From positions 1 through 64,000 of the forward strand of contig NZ_NRTA01000016.1 in the NCBI RefSeq assembly GCF_002286735.1: a stretch of DNA of 64,000 nucleotides. Reading direction: 5' to 3'. The position numbers were made by a program, and so were the translations under genes. Source of the DNA: Leptolyngbya sp. BC1307 (GTDB taxonomy: Bacteria > Cyanobacteriota > Cyanobacteriia > Phormidesmidales > Phormidesmidaceae). Shown here piece after piece: positions 26,950 through 36,880 of this stretch (position 1 is the stretch's first letter; every line of letters starts with the position of its first letter). Below the pieces are notes generated by a model. The model was not told where the DNA came from, searched no databases, and was given only the letters and a program-made list of their open reading frames with translations.

Positions 26950-27582
26950 ATGACTGCCCTCCAAGTCTCCGCCCGCGAACTGGTTCAGGCCGCCTACGAA
27001 AATCGCTACACCTGGGATTCCTCTTTTCCGGGTTACACCACTGATGTGACGCTGAAGCAGGGCGACCAGGTGAGTCAGGGCAAGGCCCGGGTGAACCCTG
27101 ACCTGTCAGCCGAGGTGTTTGACGTGGCCGATGAAGCGGCGGCAAAGATCATCAAAAGCCAGCTGTGGGAAGTAGCCATTCACCGGGTGAGCCGCCCGTT
27201 TGAAAAAACCCACGGAGAAAACACCTTTACCATTGAGGGCAAAGAAGCGGACGGCGCTGTCAAAATTGCGGTCGGCGGTAAGGCTAAAAACGATGCCTAC
27301 AAGGTAAAAGATAACGAATTCACGATGGTTCATCGCCACATTCATGGCGTCGTCGTGACCATTCACACCTTTAGCAGTTACGACACCGGCAATGGATACC
27401 TGTCTCGCACTTACGATTCGGTATACCACGACCCCAAGACCGGCGAAGTGCAGCAGGGTCGTAGCGAGTTTACTGATGACTACACCGAAGTTGGCGGCTA
27501 CACCATTCTGGCCAAGCGAACCGTGAAGTCAGCCGATAGCCCGGATATGGAAATCGCGTTTTCTAATATTGAGCTGCTGTAG
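26950..27582 (+). CDS. DUF3386-like protein
   Basis: MTALQVSARELVQAAYENRYTWDSSFPGYTTDVTL...; start set at internal ATG 26950. Confidence 0.8.
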   Translation: MTALQVSARELVQAAYENRYTWDSSFPGYTTDVTLKQGDQVSQGKARVNPDLSAEVFDVADEAAAKIIKSQLWEVAIHRVSRPFEKTHGENTFTIEGKEADGAVKIAVGGKAKNDAYKVKDNEFTMVHRHIHGVVVTIHTFSSYDTGNGYLSRTYDSVYHDPKTGEVQQGRSEFTDDYTEVGGYTILAKRTVKSADSPDMEIAFSNIELL

Positions 27583-27620
27583 GCTAGGGTTAACCCAGTA
27601 GCCAGGGAAAGTTAGCTTGA

Positions 27621-28868
27621 ATGACCGCGCCTCCCCCTATCTCCATGCCCGACTCTATGCTTAAAACGGCTGATCGTAAGCGCGGCGATCGCTCTTGGCT
27701 GCTATGGCCGGTGGTGCCGATTTATCCCTACGGCCAGCGGCGCACGCTTCGCCGGGAGATTATTCCCGGTAAGCTCTGGCTCTTTGAGCAGGTGCAGGGG
27801 ATTTTTTATGTGGTGGTGCCGATTCGGATGACGGTGATCAAGCTGGCTGAAGGCGGGCTGCTAGTTTTCTCGCCGGTAGCACCAACGCGCGAATGTCTGC
27901 GGCTAGTCAGAGATCTGGAGGTCGATCACGGTGAAGTGAAGTATGTGATTTTGCCGACGGTCACTGGCGTAGAGCATAAGTACTTTGCGGGGCCGTTTGC
28001 TCAGAGGTTTAAGCGATCGCAGGTCTTTGTCGCGCCCAACCAGTGGAGCTTTCCGATTGATTTGCCCATGAGCTGGCTGGGCTTTCCGGCTAAGCGCACC
28101 CATACGCTACCGGCTGACCCGCGTCAGACGCCCTTTTACGACGAATTTGACTACGCGACGGTGGGGCCCATTGAGCTGAGCGTTAAGCCCTACACCGAGG
28201 TCGCTTTTTTTCATCGGGAGACGCGATCGCTGCTGGCAGTTGATACAGTTCTTTCCATTCCGGTAGATCCGCCGGAAGTCGTCGCCCAAGACCCTTATCC
28301 GCTAATGTTTCACGCTCGCAACAGCGCTCAAGACCCCCTGGAAGACAATCCGGCCAATCGACGCAAGGGCTGGGCACGGATCGCGCTCTTTACCTTCTAC
28401 TTTCAGCCTGAGACGCTGAATGTGCATCCGCTTAAAAGCATTTTGCAAAATGCCGTTAGCTCGCCTAACCGGTCTAAGAAAAACTACTTTGGTCTGTACC
28501 CCTTTCAGTGGCAGCAGGGCTGGCGTAAGTCATTTGCAATGCTGCGCCAGGACGGACAGCTGCTGGTCGCCCCCATTTTACAAACCCTGATCTTCAACCG
28601 GGGGCCGGAGGCAGTGCTGGCCTGGGTAGACCGGATTACCCAATGGGACTTTCAGCAGATTGTGCCCTGTCACTTCAGTGCGCCGATTGCAGCAACCCCG
28701 GCCGATTTTCGTCGCGCTTTTGACTTTTTACAGCAGCCCGATCCTCAGAGCTGGTCGGGCTTTAAACACAATTTGCCGAAGGGCGACCTGAGTACGCTGG
28801 GCCAGATTGACCGGCAGCTGCGGGGCAGCGTGCCTGCTTCACCAGAAGACAAGTCAGAAAACGGATAG
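27621..28868 (+). CDS. DUF4336 domain-containing protein
   Basis: 'RTLRREIIPGKLWLFEQVQGIFYVVVPIRMTVIKLAEGGLLVFSPVAPTRECLRLV'. Confidence 0.85.
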   Translation: MTAPPPISMPDSMLKTADRKRGDRSWLLWPVVPIYPYGQRRTLRREIIPGKLWLFEQVQGIFYVVVPIRMTVIKLAEGGLLVFSPVAPTRECLRLVRDLEVDHGEVKYVILPTVTGVEHKYFAGPFAQRFKRSQVFVAPNQWSFPIDLPMSWLGFPAKRTHTLPADPRQTPFYDEFDYATVGPIELSVKPYTEVAFFHRETRSLLAVDTVLSIPVDPPEVVAQDPYPLMFHARNSAQDPLEDNPANRRKGWARIALFTFYFQPETLNVHPLKSILQNAVSSPNRSKKNYFGLYPFQWQQGWRKSFAMLRQDGQLLVAPILQTLIFNRGPEAVLAWVDRITQWDFQQIVPCHFSAPIAATPADFRRAFDFLQQPDPQSWSGFKHNLPKGDLSTLGQIDRQLRGSVPASPEDKSENG

Positions 28869-28910
28869 AAAGACAGACAACATAGAGGCATGCATCGGTG
28901 CCACCAGCCG

Positions 28911-30218
28911 CTAGGACTCGGAAGCCACTGCTAGCGGCTGAGCCTCTTTTAAGATGACGGCTTCGTAGGGAATGACGCCTACTTGCTCACTGCCAAGGCA
29001 GCGAGCTGCTGCCTTGGAGAGATCGAGAGAGCGATCGCCTATATAAGGCCCACGGTCATTCACCCTTACAATCACCGTCTGATCGTTGAGCAGATTGCGT
29101 ACCTGGAGACGAGTGCCAAAGGGCAGAGACTTGTGCGCTACGGTGAGATCGTTTTGGTTAAAGGTTTCGCCGTTGGCAGTCGTGCGACCGTGAAAATAAG
29201 GGCCGTACCAGGAGGCCTCTCCAGAGAGTGACGCTTCTGAAGCCTGCAGCCCTTTTAAAGATAGTTGGGCCTCAGCCGGGCTCAGCGGTTCTGCGGCTAG
29301 CGCCACTCGTAAGTTGTTAGCCCAAGAAATGGCTGTCCACTCGGGGCCGTAGCCGATTGATTCGGTCATAGACGGATTGACCGCAAACAGCTCGCGGTCA
29401 TTAGCGCTAATCATCACGCTAGGAGACTCCAAGTTGTTGGCGTCGGATGCAGTCGGAGCCGGAGCGATCGCCTCCGGCTCAAACGAGCCTTGCCGCAGCA
29501 ACCGTTTTAGCTGCTCGGCCAGCAGATAAGCGCGGCCTTCACCGGCGACATAGCCCAAAGTCTGCTCGCGCAAGCTGATCTGGTAGAGCGGGCCTGCTGC
29601 TGGTTCACCCTGACCGTAAGCCAAACACTTTTCCCTAAAGGCTTCTGCCCAGTCTGCATTTTCAGCGGCTACCTGCTCAGGCGTGAGGTCAACCCGCTTG
29701 ACTGTGATTTCAGCTGCCATCGTCGTAGAGCTTTGCCCGCTGTCACGAGGCGATCGCTCAATGAGCACTGCCGCCCTGTTCTGGTTATGCCCAGCACTAT
29801 CGATCTGGGTTGCTCGTAAGGTTCGCGCCACAAAATCAAAAGAGTTAGTCAACCAGAGCCATGCCCAGAAGCTAGCAGGCGTAGAGATTTGGGCTGAATT
29901 GAAGGAGGTGGCCGTCGGGTCTAGCGAACTACTTTGAAGCGTGTGAGCGCCGGACTGAGTACCGTAAACTGCTTGCCAAACGCTGACCGGACTTAATAAG
30001 GCGGGTATAAAAGGAGGCTGGGCTGGCTCAGTTGCGCTGGTCACAATGGCAGGAATATTGTCCTGAGAGGGCGGTAAAACTGGGGCATCCATACACTTCT
30101 GACTGTTTTCTAACGGTTTTTTCTGGCTGCGGCTCAGAGTGCATCTTGCATCTCGAATTAAAGGCATTAGCAGCGCTAGCCAAGCGTAAGACCCGTAGGC
30201 TAGCCGAACGCTCTGCAC
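28911..30218 (-). CDS. rlpA: Septal ring lytic transglycosylase RlpA family protein
   Basis: 'SGEASWYGPYFHGRTTANGETFNQNDLTVAHKSLPFGTRLQVRNLLNDQTVIVRVNDRGPY'. Confidence 0.92.
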   Translation of the reverse strand: MQSVRLAYGSYAWLALLMPLIRDARCTLSRSQKKPLENSQKCMDAPVLPPSQDNIPAIVTSATEPAQPPFIPALLSPVSVWQAVYGTQSGAHTLQSSSLDPTATSFNSAQISTPASFWAWLWLTNSFDFVARTLRATQIDSAGHNQNRAAVLIERSPRDSGQSSTTMAAEITVKRVDLTPEQVAAENADWAEAFREKCLAYGQGEPAAGPLYQISLREQTLGYVAGEGRAYLLAEQLKRLLRQGSFEPEAIAPAPTASDANNLESPSVMISANDRELFAVNPSMTESIGYGPEWTAISWANNLRVALAAEPLSPAEAQLSLKGLQASEASLSGEASWYGPYFHGRTTANGETFNQNDLTVAHKSLPFGTRLQVRNLLNDQTVIVRVNDRGPYIGDRSLDLSKAAARCLGSEQVGVIPYEAVILKEAQPLAVASES

Positions 30219-30476
30219 CAGGTATAATTTTTCCGGATCTTTTTGTATCAGAATCTACAATTATACAGACTTGATCCCGCCTTTTAATTTTTCCAACTGC
30301 CGCGCTGCCGGTAAAAGCGCGTCAGGTTAAGGTTTCATGAAGAGGTCAGAACAACCAGAAATCAACCAGTTGAGCGATTTAGGAAGAGAAAGTTTGGCCC
30401 TGTCGTCAGCTCACTTTTGAAAAGCTAATCTAAAAATCGGTCAAAGCCATTGACAAAATAGCCCTATCTATGAAAA

Positions 30477-31406
30477 CTATTCCACTTCATGAAAGGCCGC
30501 AAAATCGATCTGGCGATCGCCCGTCTCCGTGACATGAATAATATCTTTTAGCTGCCGGTGCCACAAAATATCGCCCGTGTAGTAAGTGTGACGGGTGTGG
30601 ATAGCCTGGGCCACCGTTTGGTCAACGCCGCTAAAAGAGACTAGCAGGGCGGCGTGGGTACGGACTAAATCGGCGTGAGAGAGATCATAGAGCGGACTTG
30701 ATGGATCAATCGGATGGAGGGCAGTCCAGGTGAGAGAAAAGCTGGGGTTGCGATCGCGCAGTAGGCTTAGATCGTAATAGCGGCGCATCATTTTACCCTC
30801 GCTGACTTCATCGAGCGTGAGGTACACCCGCATCTGCGCTTCTAAAATCTGGTTACGGCGCTCATTGGCGGCCCTGAACATCAGCGTCGGTGTGCCTTGA
30901 AAAGGCGTGACCACCGCTACCTGGCTAAAGAGCACCTGGGCTGTGGGCCGAGAGAACCGGGCGTAAGCGAGCCCTGTGAGCACGGCGATTCCCAGGAGCG
31001 AAACGATCGCCTCTAGCGTGACTAACAAATGGCCATAGGTATTGCCCGGCGACATCACCCCATAGCCAATCGAGGCCGAAGTCTGCACACTAAAGAAAAA
31101 CGCATCGCTAAATGAACCCGGCTCAGCGTTGATAATAGTATCAGGGCCACCTAGCAAAAACAGCAGCGCGCAAAAGGCATTGGCGATCGCATACAGACCA
31201 ATGGTAATCGCGAAAAAGCCTTGCCACGGCACCGTCAGCATCAGGTAATAGGGTGATCGCCAGTAGGAATACCAAGCCCCCAACCCGAGGATCTGAAAGC
31301 GGCCCTGATCTACGCGAATGCGAACCTGGGATAGATAGCGTGATCGTTTAGCTGCCTGCCCTTTGCCCATTTTTGTCTCACCCATCGGTTCATGCTTAAG
31401 GTGCAA
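30477..31406 (-). CDS. Inward rectifier-type potassium channel (KirBac-like)
   Basis: 'FFFSVQTSASIGYGVMSPGNTYGH' filter; cytoplasmic domain 'PTLMFRAANERRNQILEAQMRVYL'. Confidence 0.92.
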   Translation of the reverse strand: MHLKHEPMGETKMGKGQAAKRSRYLSQVRIRVDQGRFQILGLGAWYSYWRSPYYLMLTVPWQGFFAITIGLYAIANAFCALLFLLGGPDTIINAEPGSFSDAFFFSVQTSASIGYGVMSPGNTYGHLLVTLEAIVSLLGIAVLTGLAYARFSRPTAQVLFSQVAVVTPFQGTPTLMFRAANERRNQILEAQMRVYLTLDEVSEGKMMRRYYDLSLLRDRNPSFSLTWTALHPIDPSSPLYDLSHADLVRTHAALLVSFSGVDQTVAQAIHTRHTYYTGDILWHRQLKDIIHVTETGDRQIDFAAFHEVE

Positions 31407-31468
31407 GTATTGGCTTAAATACGACGGCCAATACTGTGAAGGATACCGGCAGAAGATACGCTACAGGA

Positions 31469-31577
31469 AATATAGCGTTGGTCACTTGGCTTGAATACAG
31501 CAACGCAGACAAAACCTTTGCATAACAACAGGCCAAGTGACTCGCGTTACCCGAATGCATCCGGGCAACGCTATATT
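31469..31577. repeat. MITE-like 109-bp element, copy A
   Basis: Terminal inverted repeat AATATAGCGTTG / CAACGCTATATT; second copy at 56277-56385. Confidence 0.88.
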
Positions 31578-31603
31578 CAAATCGACCAGACGCCAGGGCG
31601 ACC

Positions 31604-32464
31604 GTGCAACGCTCAGAGATAACCCAGCGGCTCAACCGCCATTTGCAAGCTTTAACTGGCCCCCGAGATCCCTATCTCGCCTCGGGCAGATATCAGCTAG
31701 CGCAGCAGTATATTCGCTCAGCGCTAAGTGAGTGGGGGCAGGTTAAGGCGCAACGCTTTTTGGTGCGAGGGCGCGAACATATCAACTGGAGCCTCGATCT
31801 AGCGGGCGATCAGTCTCAGCTTGCGCCAATTTTGGTAGGAGCCCATTACGATACGGTACCGGGTTCTCCGGGCGCTGATGACAACGCCAGCGGGGTAGCG
31901 GTGATGCTGGTGCTAGCCGAGCTGCTAGCAGATAAAGCCTCTACCAATCGTCCGCATCGGCCCATCCACCTGGTGGCCTTTGACTTAGAAGAGTACGGTC
32001 TGGTAGGCAGCACCACCTGCGCTCAGACCTGGCGTCAAGCGCAGCGCCCGATTCATCTGATGCTGTCTTTAGAAATGCTCGGCTATTTTTCAGCTGCCCC
32101 TCACTCTCAGCAATATCCGCTCGACTTGCTTCGGCGCATTTACCCCAATACGGGTGATTTCATTGCCCTCATTGGCAATGGCCCAACGATTCCTAAAATG
32201 ATGAGTATGAAGCGCTGTTTGCAGCGGGCAGGTGCGCCCTGCCAGTGGTTACCGGTAGTCAACCGGGGCAGGCAAATTCCCGATACCCGACGCAGCGACC
32301 ACGCTCCTTTTTGGGATGCAGACTACCCGGCAGTGCTCGTAACTGACACCGCCCATCTGAGAAATCCGCACTATCACACCGCTTCAGATCGTATAGAGAC
32401 CCTAAATATAGAAGCGATGGCAAAAATCACTCAGGGGTTGGCCGCCAGCCTGTGCCGAATGTAG
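31604..32464 (+). CDS. M28-family peptidase
   Basis: 'PILVGAHYDTVPGSPGADDNASGVAVMLVLAELL', 'VAFDLEEYGLVGS', 'SDHAPFWDADYPAVLVTDTA'. Confidence 0.93.
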   Translation: MQRSEITQRLNRHLQALTGPRDPYLASGRYQLAQQYIRSALSEWGQVKAQRFLVRGREHINWSLDLAGDQSQLAPILVGAHYDTVPGSPGADDNASGVAVMLVLAELLADKASTNRPHRPIHLVAFDLEEYGLVGSTTCAQTWRQAQRPIHLMLSLEMLGYFSAAPHSQQYPLDLLRRIYPNTGDFIALIGNGPTIPKMMSMKRCLQRAGAPCQWLPVVNRGRQIPDTRRSDHAPFWDADYPAVLVTDTAHLRNPHYHTASDRIETLNIEAMAKITQGLAASLCRM

Positions 32465-32540
32465 CGCGGCATCTACGGGTACTGAATAGGAAATCGCTTG
32501 CCTACAATAGAAGCGTGTTTCGAGCGGATTCTCAGCAGCT

Positions 32541-33848
32541 ATGCAGCCTATCATCAAGCTACTAAGCGGCGTCGCCGTCGGGCTATCGATTAGCTGTGCG
32601 GCCTGGTGGCTGGATGGCTCAGTCAACCGGGGGAACCTGGCGCTGCCCGCGTCTTTACAGTCTGCCTGGGATAGAACTGCATCGAGAGCGCTGGAGCTAC
32701 CGGCTCCGATTGCGCAGATTACGCTGCCCGCGTCAGCCAATACTTATTTTGGCGCAGTGGCCGGGGGGGGTGCGCCTAGCTACAACGAAATTGCGCTTGA
32801 GAAGAACCTGCGCTATTTTCAGCGATCGCTCACTCATCTCGGATTCGATCCGGCTACCGCTCACCTATTTTTTGCTAACGGCAACGACGGTCAGGCCACG
32901 GTCCGCTATCTTGATGAAAATGACCAGCAGCAATTCAAACCGCCCGATATTCCCGGCCTGAATGGGGCCGCTACCTGGTCAAATACGCGTGGCTGGTTTG
33001 AGGCCATTGCCCAAGCTGAACCCTGCCCAGCTTTCTTTTACTTCACCGGTCACGGCGCTCACAACGCTGAGAATGAAGACAACAACTGGTTGATCCTATG
33101 GGGTGAGCGATTGGTCTCTGTAAAAGCTATGGCTGGCTGGCTAGATGCCCTGCCTGCTGAGCAGCCCTTCGTAACGATGATGGCTCAGTGCTATGCAGGG
33201 TCGTTTGCCAATTTGATCTACGAGAACGGTGACCCGGCGCAGCCAGTCGCTTTGCAGACTCGCTGCGGATTTTTTGCGACAGTGGCCTCGCGGCCTTCGG
33301 TAGGCTGCACGCCTGCGGTGAATGAAGCTGACTACAAAGACTATAGCTCTAGCTTTTTTGCGGGGCTAAGCGGGCGCGATCGCACCGGCACCCCCGTTTC
33401 TTCGGCTGACTATAACGCGGATGGCCAAGTCTCTTACGCCGAAGCCCATGCCTTTGCCAAAGTCGATGAAGAAACCACTGACTGGCCGATTTCTACCGTC
33501 GAAGCCTGGCTGCAGCGACAGCTTTCAGACAGCGAAATGGCAGAAATTCTGGCAAAGCCGATAGAGGGTTGGATAGCGATCGCCCGCCCAGAGCAGCAGT
33601 ATGTTCTCCGCGCCCTGGCCACCAAGCTCAGCTTTGACCTGGCCCGCTCTTACCAGCTGAACCGGGCCAGCGCGCCGCTACCAACTCCCGACACCGTCGA
33701 GCAAGCCTACCACCAGCGGCTGCAAATGGAGCTGGCTAATATTGCCGCTGAGCAGAAAATTCGGCAGGCGCAGCGACTGACGGGAGAGTCGGCACAGGTA
33801 GCCATCTTAGAAAGACTGCTCAAATGCGAAGCGGGCTTCTGGCAATAG
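32541..33848 (+). CDS. Exported caspase-like (clan CD) peptidase with EF-hand-type loop
   Basis: N-terminal hydrophobic segment; 'AFFYFTGHGAHN' (His) and 'FVTMMAQCYAGSFAN' (Cys); 'DYNADGQVSYAE' EF-hand loop. Confidence 0.8.
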   Translation: MQPIIKLLSGVAVGLSISCAAWWLDGSVNRGNLALPASLQSAWDRTASRALELPAPIAQITLPASANTYFGAVAGGGAPSYNEIALEKNLRYFQRSLTHLGFDPATAHLFFANGNDGQATVRYLDENDQQQFKPPDIPGLNGAATWSNTRGWFEAIAQAEPCPAFFYFTGHGAHNAENEDNNWLILWGERLVSVKAMAGWLDALPAEQPFVTMMAQCYAGSFANLIYENGDPAQPVALQTRCGFFATVASRPSVGCTPAVNEADYKDYSSSFFAGLSGRDRTGTPVSSADYNADGQVSYAEAHAFAKVDEETTDWPISTVEAWLQRQLSDSEMAEILAKPIEGWIAIARPEQQYVLRALATKLSFDLARSYQLNRASAPLPTPDTVEQAYHQRLQMELANIAAEQKIRQAQRLTGESAQVAILERLLKCEAGFWQ

Positions 33849-33868
33849 CTGCGGCTTGCCCGCAGTCG

Positions 33869-34312
33869 TCACAGCGTTTCTAAAAAGCTCAGCAGGTCAG
33901 CCATATCCTTCTTATTAGGCTGAAACTGAGGCATCGGGGGCGTTTGACCGCTCGTTACCTGGTGGATCAGCGCCGCCCGCGATTTACGCTCAGGCACGTT
34001 GTGCAAATCCGGGCCCACTTCACCCGCTGCTTCGAGGCCGTGGCAGGTGGCGCAGTTAAGCTGAAAAATTTCGCGCCCCCGCTCCACATCGCCAGTCAGC
34101 TGCAGCACGCCCTGCACGTAGGGATCGCTTGCCTGTAGGGCATGAACGCCCCATAAGGCGATCCCCAGCCCCAGCACTAAGCTCACTATAGTTATTACGG
34201 CCTGCCGGGCCAGGGAGCCGTTTCTCTGGCCAGTCTGAAACTCCGTAGATTTCTCTGCGGGCTGGTCTTGCATCATTTGCTTCTGAACGCTCTCTGTTGC
34301 CACACCCAGCAT
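33869..34312 (-). CDS. Membrane-anchored monoheme cytochrome c
   Basis: N-terminal TM; 'CATCHGLEAAGEVGPDLHNV' heme motif, 'TPPMPQF' distal Met. Confidence 0.92.
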   Translation of the reverse strand: MLGVATESVQKQMMQDQPAEKSTEFQTGQRNGSLARQAVITIVSLVLGLGIALWGVHALQASDPYVQGVLQLTGDVERGREIFQLNCATCHGLEAAGEVGPDLHNVPERKSRAALIHQVTSGQTPPMPQFQPNKKDMADLLSFLETL

Positions 34313-34735
34313 CTCGTAACAACTCTTTAACTACACATAGCTTAAGATTTTTTCAGAGAATAAGACAAGTTTCAATACAGACCTAAACAATATTGCCTGC
34401 TTATATCTGCCGCCTCTGTAGCTATCTAAGACGGTTAGAGTTCAAGCATATCAGTCATTATATGCCCTTTGCCGCGCCCTTTCAGGCAGGGCAATCTCTG
34501 TCACCACCTGTAGGTTATTCCTTTGGCGAGCCTGCCCATCGCTGAAAATTAGACGCGGTTAGTGAACTTGAGTGTATTTCTTCGTTTAGGATCTCGATCC
34601 ACATTAAGATTGAATAAGTGGACCGTAGAATAAGACATCCGGCGACTCGCTAATAGCTGGCTAGAAGGCCGCCTTTAGGGGGCTCACTGGTGGCTTAGTC
34701 CAAATTATTTGTACCGACAAGAGAGGAAAATCACT

Positions 34736-34849
34736 GTGGTAGAGCCTTTACTATCTGGCATCGTTTTAGGTCTGATCCCCGTTACCCTGATTGGCCTGTT
34801 CGTGGCAGCCTACATGCAGTATCGCCGGGGCGATCAGCTCGGTGGTTGA
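34736..34849 (+). CDS. petG: Cytochrome b6-f complex subunit 5 (PetG), GTG start
   Basis: 37 aa (M)[36 protein letters not shown]; absent from the supplied ORF track because of its size and start codon. Confidence 0.95.
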   Translation: MVEPLLSGIVLGLIPVTLIGLFVAAYMQYRRGDQLGG

Positions 34850-34883
34850 GTCCGGCATTTTAGACCGGTAGCGAGACCTGCTC

Positions 34884-36197
34884 TCAGTTTTTAGATCTTT
34901 CAGATCTCAATTCTGTAAATTGGCTGAGCCCATTCATGGCTAGCCGCGCGGTACCGTAGGCGGCTTCTGTGTGAGGAGCGATCACTGCTACGTCTATCGT
35001 TCGGCCTGTCTTGGCGCTCAGCCATCGCTGGCGCAGTCGCTGCCAGGTCAAATTTTGGGCACCGCCACCTGCGGTATAGACCCGTTGTAAAGGCGGGCCA
35101 CCCAAGCTACTCAGTTTTTGGTAACCTTCGGCTTCAATCCGTGCCATGGCATTGAGCAGCCCATAGAGAAATTCCCGATCTTGCGGCGGGCGAGGAGTCA
35201 GCTGCGGCGGATAGTCCGGGTCGTTAATCGGAAACCGTTCACCCGGCGCAGCCAGCGGATAGTAATGCAGCGGGCAGGGCTGAGAGAGGTCTATCTGGGC
35301 GCTGAGTTCTGTTAGCTGCTCAGCGCTAAAAAACTGCTGGAGAACCGCCCCACCTGTATTAGATGCGCCGCCCACGAGCCACAGGTCGCCTAGCCGATGG
35401 CTGTAAATGCCAAAAGCCTGATTGTTAATCGGTTGGCGGCTAAGTAGCTTGAGTACTAGCGTGGAGCCTAAAGACGTAACAGCTTCGCCAGGATCACAGG
35501 CTCCACTCGCTAGAAAAGCGGCGATGCTGTCGGTGGTGCCAGCGCAGACTTGACAGGTCGGAGAGAGCGAAAACTGCTTGGCAACGGCAGGAAGGATTGG
35601 GGCGATCGCTTCTCCTGGCACGCGCACTATCGGCAACCACGGGGCCACCGGCAAGCTTAGCAGCCAGTCTGGATAGGCGAGCGCGCCGACATCGTAGCCC
35701 AGCTTGAGCGCGTTGTGATAGTCGCTGGCGGGAGACTGGCCGTGCAGCAGTGCGGCTAGCCAATCGGCCTGATGTGCTAGATGAGTGGCTTGCGATCGCA
35801 CTGCCGAATCTAAAGTCTGGTACCACCCCATTGCCTTGGTCAAGCTAGAGGTGGCGCTCAGTACCGGACTCTCTGGGGGCGCTGCTGCCTTCACCGCAGG
35901 CAGCGCAGAGCGAGCGCTATCGTCGCCATACAGCAGAGGAGCCACCAGCGGCTGGCCGTTTTGATCACACAGCAGTACGGTGGCTGAGGTGCCGTTGATC
36001 GCAATCCGCTCTATTTGAGAACGCAGAGGTGGGGCGATCGCTTCAATCAATCTCCACAGCGTCTGCTGCCAGGCCACCGGACTAGTCGCCTCTCCGCTAG
36101 CAAACCGATGGCGAGAGTGTGCAACTACCGCACTCCCCGAGTCGAGAACGACTGAACGCGCGCCAGAAGTCCCAAAGTCAATACCGAGGGCGAGCAT
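34884..36197 (-). CDS. FGGY-family carbohydrate kinase
   Basis: 'MLALGIDFGTSGARSVVLDS', 'VCAGTTDSIAAFLASG', 'VYTAGGGAQNLTWQRLRQ'; start likely at 36197, not 36239, because upstream overlaps the apcF terminator. Confidence 0.9.
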   Translation of the reverse strand: MLALGIDFGTSGARSVVLDSGSAVVAHSRHRFASGEATSPVAWQQTLWRLIEAIAPPLRSQIERIAINGTSATVLLCDQNGQPLVAPLLYGDDSARSALPAVKAAAPPESPVLSATSSLTKAMGWYQTLDSAVRSQATHLAHQADWLAALLHGQSPASDYHNALKLGYDVGALAYPDWLLSLPVAPWLPIVRVPGEAIAPILPAVAKQFSLSPTCQVCAGTTDSIAAFLASGACDPGEAVTSLGSTLVLKLLSRQPINNQAFGIYSHRLGDLWLVGGASNTGGAVLQQFFSAEQLTELSAQIDLSQPCPLHYYPLAAPGERFPINDPDYPPQLTPRPPQDREFLYGLLNAMARIEAEGYQKLSSLGGPPLQRVYTAGGGAQNLTWQRLRQRWLSAKTGRTIDVAVIAPHTEAAYGTARLAMNGLSQFTELRSERSKN

Positions 36198-36237
36198 AAG
36201 CCAGCAGTGAAGGAACACTAAAGAAATACTAGAAAAC

Positions 36238-36264
36238 AAAAAAGGCTCCGTCTAGCGGAGCCTC
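36238..36264 (-). terminator. Terminator downstream of apcF
   Basis: aaaaaaggctccgtctagcggagcc; on the minus strand GGCTCCG stem followed by TTTTTT. Confidence 0.85.
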
Positions 36265-36315
36265 GATTGCGGCGGTTCAGCGGTGGTTCAATCAGGCGCG
36301 CAGGGCAGGCAAAGC

Positions 36316-36825
36316 CTATATGCTGACTTCACTGACTTCGCGCGAGATAAAGTCAAAGGGCTGATCGATGAAGGCAGTCTCTGTAATGCCTGCTTCAGCA
36401 GCTTTGTCTTTGACCATTTCTTTCATGATCTGAATGCCTTTGACCGTGGGCGCGATCGGTACACCCAGAGAGTTATAGGTCTCGCGTAAGCCCTGAAGGA
36501 CGCGCTCCATCAGCACATCGTTATTCCCGGCGACTAGCGCGTAGGTGCTGTAGCGCAAATAGTAGTCCATATCTCGCAGGCAGGCAGCGTAGCGCCGGGT
36601 CGTGTAGGCGTTGCCACCCGGACGCAGCAGCTCGGGCACTTCTTCAAACAGGCGCTTGCCCGCCTCTCTCGAAATCTCAGCGGCGTTAGCACTAATGATT
36701 GCCGCCACTTTGACGCGATCTGCGCCAGTGGTGAAATACGACTGCAAAGATTCCATGGCAGCACGATCCAGGTAGCGACCTGTGGTGTCGTAATTGCTAA
36801 TTAAACTGGTGACCGTATCTCGCAT
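36316..36825 (-). CDS. apcF: Allophycocyanin subunit beta-18 (ApcF)
   Basis: MRDTVTSLISNYDTTGRYLDRAAMESLQSYF..., 'RPGGNAYTTRRYAACLRDMDYYLRYSTYALVAGNNDVLMERVLQGLRETYNSLGVP'. Confidence 0.93.
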   Translation of the reverse strand: MRDTVTSLISNYDTTGRYLDRAAMESLQSYFTTGADRVKVAAIISANAAEISREAGKRLFEEVPELLRPGGNAYTTRRYAACLRDMDYYLRYSTYALVAGNNDVLMERVLQGLRETYNSLGVPIAPTVKGIQIMKEMVKDKAAEAGITETAFIDQPFDFISREVSEVSI

Positions 36826-36880
36826 GAAGTTCTCCCAACGTTGGGCGACCAAGTGAGCGCCCGTAAGGTTGTCTGTTTGA

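Noticed and set aside
31396-31635. Minus ORFs 31396..31635 and 56273..56635 sharing 'NASHLACCYAKVLSALLYSSQVTNAI'
   Set aside because: The shared peptide is simply the translation of the 109-bp repeated element; not a conserved protein family.
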